Of a stretch of DNA of 8,795 nt, positions 1 through 5,626 are shown one piece after another; the stretch's first letter is position 1, and the number at the start of each line of letters is the position of its first letter. Under the pieces are notes generated by a model. The model saw only the letters and a list, made by a program, of their open reading frames with translations. It made no database searches and was not told the origin of the DNA. The stretch comes from Pseudanabaena sp. CAN_BIN31 (lineage in GTDB: Bacteria > Cyanobacteriota > Cyanobacteriia > Pseudanabaenales > Pseudanabaenaceae), in the NCBI GenBank assembly GCA_026785865.1, contig JAJAZG010000273.1:1-8795 (forward strand), read 5' to 3'. Both the position numbers and the translations under genes were made by a program.

Positions 1-63
1 ATGCTCTAGCTCTGTATCATTTGCTACTTTTTGAATTTGGAATTGCTGGTGAAACCTAGATTA

Positions 64-228
64 TCAGGTAGAAATATTTTTGTAAATCAACAAATGATGT
101 TGGTTTTTCTGCAACTTCTCAATAACCGATGGTTGTCTCTGGGTAAGGCTTTCAGACACCGATATTTTGCATTTAGAGTAGAGATCATTTTTGAAAATAT
201 TCGCTGAAATCTTAACTGTGTATAGCTT
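64..228 (-). pseudogene. Possible gene-end fragment, leftward
   Basis: This is an open stretch of 54 codons with no convincing start codon, ending at a TGA at 66-64. Near its C-terminus it reads SESLTQRQPSVIEKLQKN. That closely resembles the end of the rightward fragment at 216-344 (AESFAGQAPAVIEKLQR), with matches at E, S, P and VIEKLQ. Two similar peptides on opposite strands are unlikely by chance, so I infer a remnant of a real gene. The family is not recognised; a glycosyltransferase C-terminus is a guess only. The fragment faces away from its partner, and no intact copy is present in the window. Confidence 0.3.
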
Positions 229-338
229 TTAGCCTTTTTTATATCACATTCAACCAAGAAGATTTTAGTCGATTAGAAGAATTGACATGGGCTGAAAGCT
301 TTGCAGGGCAAGCACCAGCGGTTATTGAGAAGTTACAA
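109..338. repeat. Inverted repeat, 25 bp arms (22/25)
   Basis: The arms are 109-133 and 314-338. The core cggttattgagaagtt is identical over 16 bases (319-334 on the plus strand, 128-113 on the minus strand), and 22 of 25 bases match overall. The arms encode the shared PxVIEKLQ peptide of the two gene-end fragments, so this is better read as two copies of one gene end in opposite orientation than as a structural hairpin. Confidence 0.6.
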
Positions 339-344
339 AGATAG
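216..344 (+). pseudogene. Possible gene-end fragment, rightward
   Basis: This open frame lies between a TAA at 213-215 and a TAG at 342-344. The last 31 codons (249-341) read like protein, including LEELTWAESFAGQAP and ending VIEKLQR. The related peptide on the opposite strand at 64-228 supports a decayed gene 3' end rather than a chance frame. The 'LTW.ES' pattern near a C-terminus is reminiscent of family 4 glycosyltransferases, which would suit a polysaccharide locus, but that is speculative. The fragment ends about 60 bp before the IS630 element, so the element did not interrupt it. Confidence 0.3.
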
Positions 345-402
345 TTGCTGGAAACCATAATTGATTGATCAGATAAGGTGTGACTATACAACTAGTCTGA
401 CC

Positions 403-427
403 ACTAGTACACGGTGGCTGAAATAAC
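403..427 (+). repeat. IS630 left terminal inverted repeat
   Basis: It begins ACTAGTACACGGTGGCTG and matches the reverse complement of 1738-1762 at 23 of 25 bases; the mismatches are at repeat positions 10 and 21. Weaker similarity continues for a few bases inward. Confidence 0.85.
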
Positions 428-501
428 AAAACGTAAAGATTAGAAGAAAAGCAAGAAAAAACAGGCGATAATAGAGGGAGAGTGAGTAGGAAGAAAAAGA
501 G

Positions 502-1731
502 ATGTCAGTCCCGAAAACAATAGAGATCAAAGTCAGCAAACAGCAGAAAGAAATTCTCGAAGAGATAAGTAAGAGTCGGACGAAAGCGTCCAGACTGGTG
601 GAACGGGCAAAAATCATTTTGCTTGGTTCAGAGCAGGTGAGTGGCAAAGAAATCGGCGAGAGGATCGAGTTGAGTCGTAGCCGAGTATGGGTATGGCGGA
701 AACGATGGAGTGAGGTGCAAGGAGAGCTAGAGAAGCAAGAACAAGAAGGAATAAGCATCAAAGAAGAGTCAAAACGCATTGAGGGAATACTCAATGACCG
801 AGCGAGGGCAGGTTGCCCCGCGAAGTTTGAAGTGGAGACAATCCTGAAGATTTTATTAGTAGCGCAGGAAGAACCCGAAGAAAGTGGAAGACTAGTGAGC
901 CATTGGACACCAAGGGAATTGCGACAGGAAGTGATCAAACGGGAAATCGTAGATGAGATATCGACAAGGAGTGTCGGTCGTTTTTTAAAAATGAGGGTAG
1001 CTTGAAGCCAGCCCGATATCAGCGATGGCTAAATCCCGCCGTTGAAAATTTAGCGGAGTTAAACCAGCAGGTAAAAGCTGTATGCAAATTATACGAAGAA
1101 GCGCCGCAACTGCACGCTCAAGGTACACATGTAATCAGCACGGATGAGATGACAGGTATTCAAGCATTAGAAAAAGTGATTCTGCCCATGGAAATGGGAC
1201 ATCTGCAAAAGATCGATCATGAGTATGTGCGACATGGCACAGTGACGCTAATTGCAAACTGGGAGGTGGCGACGGGTAAGGTAATCAGTCCATCTTTAGG
1301 CGCGACCCGCACTGAAGCCGATTTTGCCAACCACATCGCGACTACTGTGGCGATCGCTCAAGAGCGATAGTTGGATTTTTATCTCAGATAATCTCAATAC
1401 CCATCAATCTGCGACATTGGTTGAGTGGGTTGCCTCGGTCTGCCATCTTACCGATCCTCTTGGTGTTAAGGGTAAGTCGGGTATTCTTGGCACTCAACCT
1501 TCCCGCACCTTGTTTCTCACTGACAAAAGTCATCGTATTCATTTTGTTTATACTCCCAAACATTGTTCTTGGTTGAATCAAGTTGAGTGTTGGTTTAGCA
1601 TTCTTGCCAGACGTTTATTGCGTCGCAGTAGCTTTTTATCTGTTGACCATTTGCGTCAGAAAATTATCGCTTTTATCAACTATTTCAATGAGCTTTTATC
1701 CAAACCTTTTAAATGGAAGTTCCGTGGTTAG
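502..1731 (+). pseudogene. IS630-family transposase, split in three frames
   Basis: This gene would encode a DDE transposase of about 410 residues that cuts and pastes the element at TA sites. Segment 1 (502-1005) holds the N-terminal DNA-binding region, with a helix-turn-helix-like stretch near residues 45-75 (GKEIGERIELSRSRVWVWR). Segment 2 (in frame to 1370) resumes with LKPARYQRWLNP and carries the first catalytic Asp in STDEMTG (GAT 1143-1145). Segment 3 (in frame to 1731) carries the second Asp in ISDNLNTHQS (1387-1389) and the Glu in LNQVECWFS (1585-1587), and ends KPFKWKFRG as related transposases do. The first junction needs a -1 shift and sits on the slippery heptamer T_TTA_AAA (984-990), so it may be programmed. 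The second junction is restored by removing one A at 1360/1361, giving VAIAQSDSWIF; this looks like an inactivating insertion or a sequencing error. An AGGAAGAAAAAG stretch precedes the ATG. Confidence 0.85.
984..990 (+). promoter_or_regulatory. Candidate -1 ribosomal frameshift site
   Basis: In the frame of the first transposase segment the sequence reads TTT TTA AAA, i.e. the canonical X_XXY_YYZ heptamer T_TTA_AAA. Slipping back one base makes the next codons AAT GAG GGT AGC TTG AAG, joining VGRFLK to NEGSLKPARYQRW and avoiding the TGA at 1003-1005. Frameshifted expression is known in some IS families, including some IS630 members. I did not identify a clear downstream pseudoknot. Confidence 0.6.
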
Positions 1732-1737
1732 TGTCTT

Positions 1738-1762
1738 GTTACTTCAGCCACCCTGTACTAGT
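1738..1762 (-). repeat. IS630 right terminal inverted repeat
   Basis: On the minus strand it begins ACTAGTACAGGGTGGCTG. It is the partner of the left repeat and starts six bases after the transposase stop codon, which is the compact layout usual for this family. Confidence 0.85.
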
Positions 1763-2127
1763 TACGATCTAATGACTGCAGTGCAAGCATTTACTATACC
1801 TGCGTTTAAGACCTATTTGGTATAAGCTACAGAAAATCTTGATTAAACGTACATCTAAAACAATGTTCAGAATACGCTTTTGTACTTAGTTTTATTGTTT
1901 TTAATTGTGACCTATTTGGTCGTTATTTTCTCAACAACTTGCAACAGGAATATCCTTTCATGATCAGGCAACAAAGTCAAGTCTTACCACACATTAGCAT
2001 CAATTCTCATTATGACTTTTAGACTCCTTGATCTTTCAAAGAATTATCTGAGTTCTATGGCAGCGCAAGACGCTGTAATACTCCTGAAATTCGTCACGGG
2101 TGATCAGAAATAGACATTTTTTGTCGT
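1763..2127. other. Intergenic region, possibly decayed coding DNA
   Basis: No intact gene is seen between the IS630 right end and the end of the sulfotransferase gene. A plus-strand frame of about 59 codons without a start ends at a TAG at 2020-2022 and reads protein-like in places (DLFGRYFLNNLQQEYPFMI). A second short frame follows (ATG at 2012 to a TAG at about 2113). Neither matches a family I recognise, and long open frames arise easily in AT-rich DNA. No convincing GC-rich terminator hairpin is visible after the sulfotransferase gene. Confidence 0.3.
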
Positions 2128-2931
2128 TTAATCACTATTTAGCATCCAGCCATATGATGTATTTTCTAAAAGAGATTGTACTTCGCCAAAATTATGAACC
2201 ATTTGTTGATAAGAAAAAGGATTTGTCCTCTTAAGGTTAATTTCAGAAGGAATAGGTTCTATTTCTAAAAAACTACAAACTTTATTATAAGCTTTTATCG
2301 GATTCTCAAAAATATCATCTTCATAGATAATAAAAAGATTATTGTCCTTGGATATAAGGTTTTGTAAAAAATGATAGTTTTCGTCGAAAGAATGGAATAA
2401 ATCTAGTAAATTATGTGAGGTATTTCCGTAACGAATCGCATTAATATCTAGTTTAACTGGGGTTGGATTTTTTACTTCTTGCGTTGAATGCCACTGTCCT
2501 TTTTGCCTACCAACTTCTCCAGAAATGATTCTTCTAAGATAATTTTTGCGATGCAATACAATGAATTTTGAGAAGCCTAAGTTACGAAGAAGAGAAACAT
2601 ATTCCTCTAGTGATATGCCAATACAATCTTCACTCAAATGTGTGGAAGGCATATATTTGGTTTCAAAGCCATAAAATTTTGTAATTTGCGAGTAGCAGCT
2701 AGTTTGAATAGTAGATTTGACAAATTCTAACTTTTCAGTACTACTTAAAGCCAGATTCTTTTTTCCTTCAAACAATTCGCTAGCCCAAGTACAATCTGGG
2801 TGAGCATTCAACATATCTCCCACTACAGTACTACCACATCTTCCCATATGAAACATTGCAATATTTTTATCACGCAGTAACTTGCTCATAAAATACATAG
2901 CTTTTTTAGGCAGAAACTTGGAAAAGTACAT
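2128..2931 (-). CDS. Sulfotransferase family protein
   Basis: This is a probable PAPS-dependent sulfotransferase of 267 residues, which would transfer sulfate to an acceptor in the cytoplasm. The 5'-phosphosulfate loop is visible as MGRCGST (residues 29-35), right after a short beta-strand (IAMFH). The 3'-phosphate-binding segment is IVLHRKNYLRRIISG (124-138), with the usual Arg (128) and Ser (137). A later 'YEDD...NP' stretch (203-211), followed by the helix of the family's C-terminal half, also fits. The length is normal for bacterial carbohydrate sulfotransferases of the Stf0/NodH kind. The acceptor cannot be read from sequence. The position 134 bp downstream of wzt on the same strand suggests a polysaccharide or glycolipid acceptor, which is inference. 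Start choice is uncertain: ATG codons at residues 1, 12 and 15 lack a good ribosome site, and all precede the loop. The gene is very AT-rich and has no HIP1 site, unlike hemY at the other end of the window. Confidence 0.8.
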   Translation of the reverse strand: MYFSKFLPKKAMYFMSKLLRDKNIAMFHMGRCGSTVVGDMLNAHPDCTWASELFEGKKNLALSSTEKLEFVKSTIQTSCYSQITKFYGFETKYMPSTHLSEDCIGISLEEYVSLLRNLGFSKFIVLHRKNYLRRIISGEVGRQKGQWHSTQEVKNPTPVKLDINAIRYGNTSHNLLDLFHSFDENYHFLQNLISKDNNLFIIYEDDIFENPIKAYNKVCSFLEIEPIPSEINLKRTNPFSYQQMVHNFGEVQSLLENTSYGWMLNSD

Positions 2932-3065
2932 ATGTTTTTTTTGTAGTAGCCAAACCTATTCTAATCATTACATAATTTACATGACTCTAGACAAGATCCA
3001 ACAAAGAATTAATATTTTTTTTCGCAAATTAAATAACTGTATATTTTCTATCTTTTAAATTTAAA

Positions 3066-4322
3066 CTAAATCCATCTATGTGGAATGTAAACACTGCCAT
3101 ATTGCCCGTTAGAAACTACCGAATATCCTCTTATATGACCTTCCTCAACTTCTAAAACAGCGGCAGCTTCCACATGGTCTTGTAAGTCTCCTCCATCCTT
3201 AATTTGCACGTTCATTCTATAGCGTCCAGGCAGTAATAGTAGTTCATCAATCTCACAAATTATTTCTCTTCGTTGTAATGATTTTTTAGTATCTTCATTA
3301 TGTAATTGCGTAACACTTTTGAAATGCGCTACAGGTTGACCATACTGGTCATAAATTGTGAATGCACACGATGGTTTTAGTTTTCCTTCAGTGAGATGAA
3401 ATGTAAAGCGGACGGGGCGACCTGTTGCTAAAGTTGTTGTTGAATCATCATCATCACCAGAAGAAATATCAATTCTAGAAAGACGAATTTCACCCTTACC
3501 TTTTCGGTCTTTTCGTTCTAATAGATTATTTGAAGCTGATTGTTCAAGGGTTCGTAGATAAGTCGTGACAGATTGTGAAGTACTATCATCAGTAATTACG
3601 GTTCCTTGGTTAAGTAGAATGCCTCTATTGCATAGAGTTTGAAGAATACCTAAATTATGGCTAACAAATAAAATACTCCTACCTTCTTTGCCGACATCCT
3701 CCATTTTTCCCAAACATTTTTTCTGGAATTTCACATCCCCCACCGCCAATACTTCATCCACAATCAAAATCTCAGGCTCCAAATGCGCCGCCACCGCAAA
3801 CGCCAACCGTACATACATCCCCGAAGAATAACGCTTCACAGGCGTATCCAAAAACTTTTCAACTTCCGCAAAAGCAACAATCTCATCAAACTTTCTCTTG
3901 ATATCTGATCGATCCATCCCCAAAATCGCGCCATTCAGATAGACATTCTCCCGCCCCGTCAACTCAGGATGAAAGCCAGTGCCAACTTCCAAAAGACTAG
4001 CAACCCTACCCTTGATCGAAATCTTGCCAGAAGTCGGCTCAGTAATGCGACTAAGGATCTTTAAAAGCGTAGACTTACCCGCCCCATTGCGCCCGATGAT
4101 GCCAACCCTGTCCCCTTGCTTAATCTCAAAGGACACATCCTTAAGCGCCCAAAACTCCTCATGAGTTGGATCTTCATCTTTGCCATTACGACTAAATAAA
4201 TCACCAAAAGACTTAACTTTGTCAGCGATCGTATCGCGCAGCGACGTATAGCGCTCCTGCTTCTGATGCCCAATCACATAGCGCTTACTAAGATTTTCGA
4301 CCCGAATCACAACATCAGACAT
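3066..4322 (-). CDS. wzt: Polysaccharide ABC exporter ATPase (Wzt-like)
   Basis: This is the nucleotide-binding subunit of an ABC-2 exporter that moves lipid-linked O-antigen-type or capsular glycans across the inner membrane. Walker A is GRNGAGKS (residues 77-84), the ABC signature is YSSGM (165-169), Walker B is ILIVDE (185-190) and the switch His is H222 in VSHN. The N-terminus (VENLSKRY) and the FHPELTGRENVYLNG segment (117-131) are typical of the Wzt/TagH group. At 418 residues it is longer than a bare ATPase: residues from about 277 to the end form a C-terminal extension of the Wzt carbohydrate-binding type, which in characterised systems recognises the finished glycan end. The matching permease is the divergent gene at 5627-6457 rather than a co-directional neighbour. 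Composition changes inside the gene: by hand count, 4081-4140 has 34/60 G+C and 3241-3300 only 14/60. The start is the ATG at 4322; its ribosome site is weak. Confidence 0.9.
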   Translation of the reverse strand: MSDVVIRVENLSKRYVIGHQKQERYTSLRDTIADKVKSFGDLFSRNGKDEDPTHEEFWALKDVSFEIKQGDRVGIIGRNGAGKSTLLKILSRITEPTSGKISIKGRVASLLEVGTGFHPELTGRENVYLNGAILGMDRSDIKRKFDEIVAFAEVEKFLDTPVKRYSSGMYVRLAFAVAAHLEPEILIVDEVLAVGDVKFQKKCLGKMEDVGKEGRSILFVSHNLGILQTLCNRGILLNQGTVITDDSTSQSVTTYLRTLEQSASNNLLERKDRKGKGEIRLSRIDISSGDDDDSTTTLATGRPVRFTFHLTEGKLKPSCAFTIYDQYGQPVAHFKSVTQLHNEDTKKSLQRREIICEIDELLLLPGRYRMNVQIKDGGDLQDHVEAAAVLEVEEGHIRGYSVVSNGQYGSVYIPHRWI

Positions 4323-4400
4323 TTCTTAGTCTCTAAACTATCTCTACAAAACAATACCAGAAAAACAGTATCACAAGATTATCGCCACTTGCGATCGCAT

Positions 4401-4451
4401 ATTTGCGCGATCGCATTGCCATAGCAAAATTAAGGCAACCATTCAGGATCG
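4401..4451. repeat. 51-bp direct repeat, copy A, with DUF29 gene tail
   Basis: It matches 4892-4942 at 48 of 51 bases. On the minus strand, 4450-4430 reads DPEWLP and a stop, the same ending as the DUF29 protein (DPEWFP and stop). In-frame similarity to the gene stops just upstream, at an extra LPC and then a TGA. It is therefore the relic of a second DUF29 3' end plus shared downstream sequence with a HIP1 octamer (4407-4414). A second HIP1 (4391-4398) lies just outside. It sits between the antitoxin gene and wzt. Confidence 0.75.
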
Positions 4452-4543
4452 CAGGGCAATCACATTTTTTAACAGACAAGACATAAATCGAATTGTATCT
4501 TGATCGCCGTACTCGGTTCTTAATTAACCAGAATTAAGAAGGT

Positions 4544-4807
4544 CTAATCGTCCGCATGGAGGTCGCTCATTAGTTCGTTTAAGCTAGAGAAAGATTGAAC
4601 TTGTCCAGTCCTAGCTGCCTTAATTGCAGTAATTGTCTCCTCATTTGGCAGCAGAAAATCAAGCGGCAGTGTATGCTCTCTCGCTACCTGCATCATTAAC
4701 ATACGAAAAGCATCAGAGGGGGTTAGCCCCATCGTCGCAAGCACGGCTGTTGCCTCGTCCTTAATTTTTTGATCAATCTGGACACGAACAATAGAGTCGT
4801 TCGCCAT
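4544..4807 (-). CDS. RelB/DinJ-type antitoxin, apparently without toxin
   Basis: This 87-residue protein of the RelB/DinJ antitoxin family would bind its own promoter through an N-terminal ribbon-helix-helix dimer and neutralise a RelE/YafQ-type toxin with its C-terminal tail. Evidence: the N-terminal strand VRVQIDQKIKDEA followed by LATMGLTPSDAFRMLMMQVA, which is the characteristic RelB/DinJ core, and then LPLDFLLPNEETITAI. The frame extends upstream to a TTG at 4813, but I choose the ATG at 4807: the strong AAAGGAG lies seven bases before it and only one base before the TTG. A toxin gene normally follows directly. Here only about 90 bases separate the stop from the DUF29-tail repeat, with no room for a toxin of 85-100 residues. 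It may be a solitary antitoxin or the survivor of a deletion. Confidence 0.85.
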   Translation of the reverse strand: MANDSIVRVQIDQKIKDEATAVLATMGLTPSDAFRMLMMQVAREHTLPLDFLLPNEETITAIKAARTGQVQSFSSLNELMSDLHADD

Positions 4808-4814
4808 TTCCAAG

Positions 4815-4821
4815 CTCCTTT
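4815..4821 (-). promoter_or_regulatory. Ribosome binding site of the antitoxin gene
   Basis: AAAGGAG on the minus strand, seven bases before the ATG at 4807. It is the strongest Shine-Dalgarno sequence I noticed in the window, and it decides the start against the upstream TTG at 4813. Confidence 0.75.
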
Positions 4822-4830
4822 AAAAAGTAT

Positions 4831-4853
4831 GAACTAAACTTTAGCTCAAGTTC
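4831..4853. promoter_or_regulatory. Nested palindrome upstream of antitoxin gene
   Basis: CTAAACTTTAG (4834-4844) is an 11-base palindrome with a one-base centre. It lies within outer arms GAACT (4831-4835) and AGTTC (4849-4853). It is about 10-30 bases upstream of the ribosome site, where RelB-family repressors usually bind their own operators. The operator role is inference from position. Confidence 0.3.
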
Positions 4854-4891
4854 CTATTTATTTTACTCTGTTTAAATAATCATCAGACACA

Positions 4892-4942
4892 ATTTGCGCG
4901 ATCGCATCGCCACAGCAAAATTAAGGGAACCATTCAGGATCG
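4892..4942. repeat. 51-bp direct repeat, copy B, at DUF29 gene end
   Basis: This copy contains the real last codons of the DUF29 gene (4941-4921) and a HIP1 octamer (4898-4905). The partner copy A lies 491 bp away at 4401-4451; 48/51 bases match. The two copies bracket the antitoxin gene. Confidence 0.75.
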
Positions 4943-5382
4943 AGGATTTCTGTCAATGAATAAGGACAACTTTCGGAAAATATCGTAGCAGAAAGTTGAG
5001 ATTTGCGAATTGCATTGTTTCTAGCTTTTAGGTAGATTTTATCTAGTATTTTTGTGGCGTGGTTGTAAAGAACCTTAGACTCTAGTAGTAAGTCTAATTC
5101 AGCCCTAAAATTATCAATTTCTTCAATCCACCCCTTAGCACAATAGGATTTTTCAGTTTCCCAATATTTATAGATCAATAAGTGCTTAATAAGCTGCCTC
5201 AAATAACTTTCAACTTTATGTTTTTGTTCGTTTCCCAATGCGGCTATTTCCTCGGTTAAATGTTCCCAGTCAACGTTTTCTAGATTATGGGTTTCGAGTT
5301 GATTGAGGGTGATTTCCAACCACTCAGGATAATCTTGCTCATAAATTAGAGCAATCGTTTTTTCTAATTGCATTTTACTCAC
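4921..5382 (-). CDS. DUF29 family protein
   Basis: This 153-residue protein is of the DUF29 family, which is abundant and multi-copy in cyanobacteria and has no established function. Recognisable segments are the N-terminal 'YEQDYPEWLE' (residues 14-23), the central VDWEHLTEEIAALGNEQKHK (38-57) followed by SYLRQLIKHLLIYKYW (59-74), and the C-terminal ending DPEWFP. These are typical of the family, and the length is normal. It is predicted soluble and mostly helical, without signal peptide or membrane segment. Start: a GTG at 5382 has AAAGG (5392-5388) five bases upstream, so I prefer it to the ATG at 5373. It is divergent from wzm, and its 3' end carries one copy of the 51-bp repeat. Its role beside an exporter locus is unknown. 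Confidence 0.85.
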   Translation of the reverse strand: MSKMQLEKTIALIYEQDYPEWLEITLNQLETHNLENVDWEHLTEEIAALGNEQKHKVESYLRQLIKHLLIYKYWETEKSYCAKGWIEEIDNFRAELDLLLESKVLYNHATKILDKIYLKARNNAIRKSQLSATIFSESCPYSLTEILDPEWFP

Positions 5383-5444
5383 TACAACCTTTAATGAACT
5401 TTACCCGAACTTGAAAATTAAATTTCGGGGTTTATTGTGGGTGT

Positions 5445-5450
5445 ATTATA
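5445..5450 (-). promoter_or_regulatory. Possible -10 box of the DUF29 gene
   Basis: There is a perfect TATAAT on the minus strand about 63 bases before the GTG start. No good TTGACA-like -35 element is found 17 bases upstream, so this is a weak call based on the -10 box alone. Confidence 0.35.
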
Positions 5451-5471
5451 ACCATAGTTACTTGTGTTTAG

Positions 5472-5501
5472 GGCAGACCGTGATTCGGGCAAATCGCTGC
5501 C
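5472..5501. other. Possible two-part hairpin in divergent intergenic region
   Basis: GGCAG (5472-5476) pairs with CTGCC (5497-5501), and inside it GATT (5482-5485) pairs with AATC (5492-5495), with an uneven internal loop. It is more GC-rich than its surroundings. It lies between the divergent DUF29 and wzm genes and could be a regulatory structure or a chance fold. Confidence 0.2.
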
Positions 5502-5553
5502 TGACGCTTACTAATAGCAACAGCTATATAAGCTGCCCCAGTTCATTTAAGTC

Positions 5554-5587
5554 TGCTATTTTTTAAAGCTTTTTGCTATTCTTTAAA
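5554..5587 (+). repeat. Tandem direct repeat before the wzm gene
   Basis: TGCTATTTTTTAAA (5554-5567) and TGCTATTCTTTAAA (5574-5587) match at 13 of 14 bases with a 20-bp period, close to two helical turns. The pair ends 39 bases before the wzm start codon. The spacing and position would suit a regulator binding site; nothing in the sequence names the regulator. Confidence 0.4.
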
Positions 5588-5626
5588 TTTTGAGTTCCAA
5601 GCAGGACTCGTCACAAAACACATCAT

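Larger units (their letters stand above)
403..1762 (+). mobile_element. IS630-family insertion sequence
   Basis: This is a complete element by its ends: imperfect 25-bp terminal inverted repeats (403-427 and 1738-1762, 23/25 matching) enclose a transposase with the IS630/Tc1-mariner DDE signature. The family inserts at TA and duplicates it. Both termini contain ACTAGTAC, so the exact boundary is ambiguous: 407-1758 flanked by the TA at 405-406 and 1759-1760, or 410-1755 flanked by the TA at 408-409 and 1756-1757. A further ACTAGT lies just outside the left end at 391-396. No gene is visibly interrupted by the insertion. The transposase needs two frame changes, so this copy may not move by itself, but its ends look fit to be mobilised by a related transposase. 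Confidence 0.9.

Noticed and set aside
384..938. Long minus-strand open frame (184 codons) across the IS element start
   Set aside because: It lies antisense to the recognisable transposase N-terminus and crosses the terminal inverted repeat; its Ser/Leu-rich, low-complexity translation matches no family.
1583..1825. Plus-strand open frame of 80 codons at the IS right end
   Set aside because: It is an alternative frame of the transposase C-terminus that runs through the terminal repeat; the transposase frame has the family's conserved ending.
2113..2125. GACA-T-run-TGTC as a terminator after the sulfotransferase gene
   Set aside because: The stem is only four base pairs and not GC-rich.
4391..4414. 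Two close HIP1 octamers as a special regulatory site
   Set aside because: HIP1 is dispersed across many cyanobacterial genomes; a close pair is expected now and then and one copy belongs to the 51-bp repeat.
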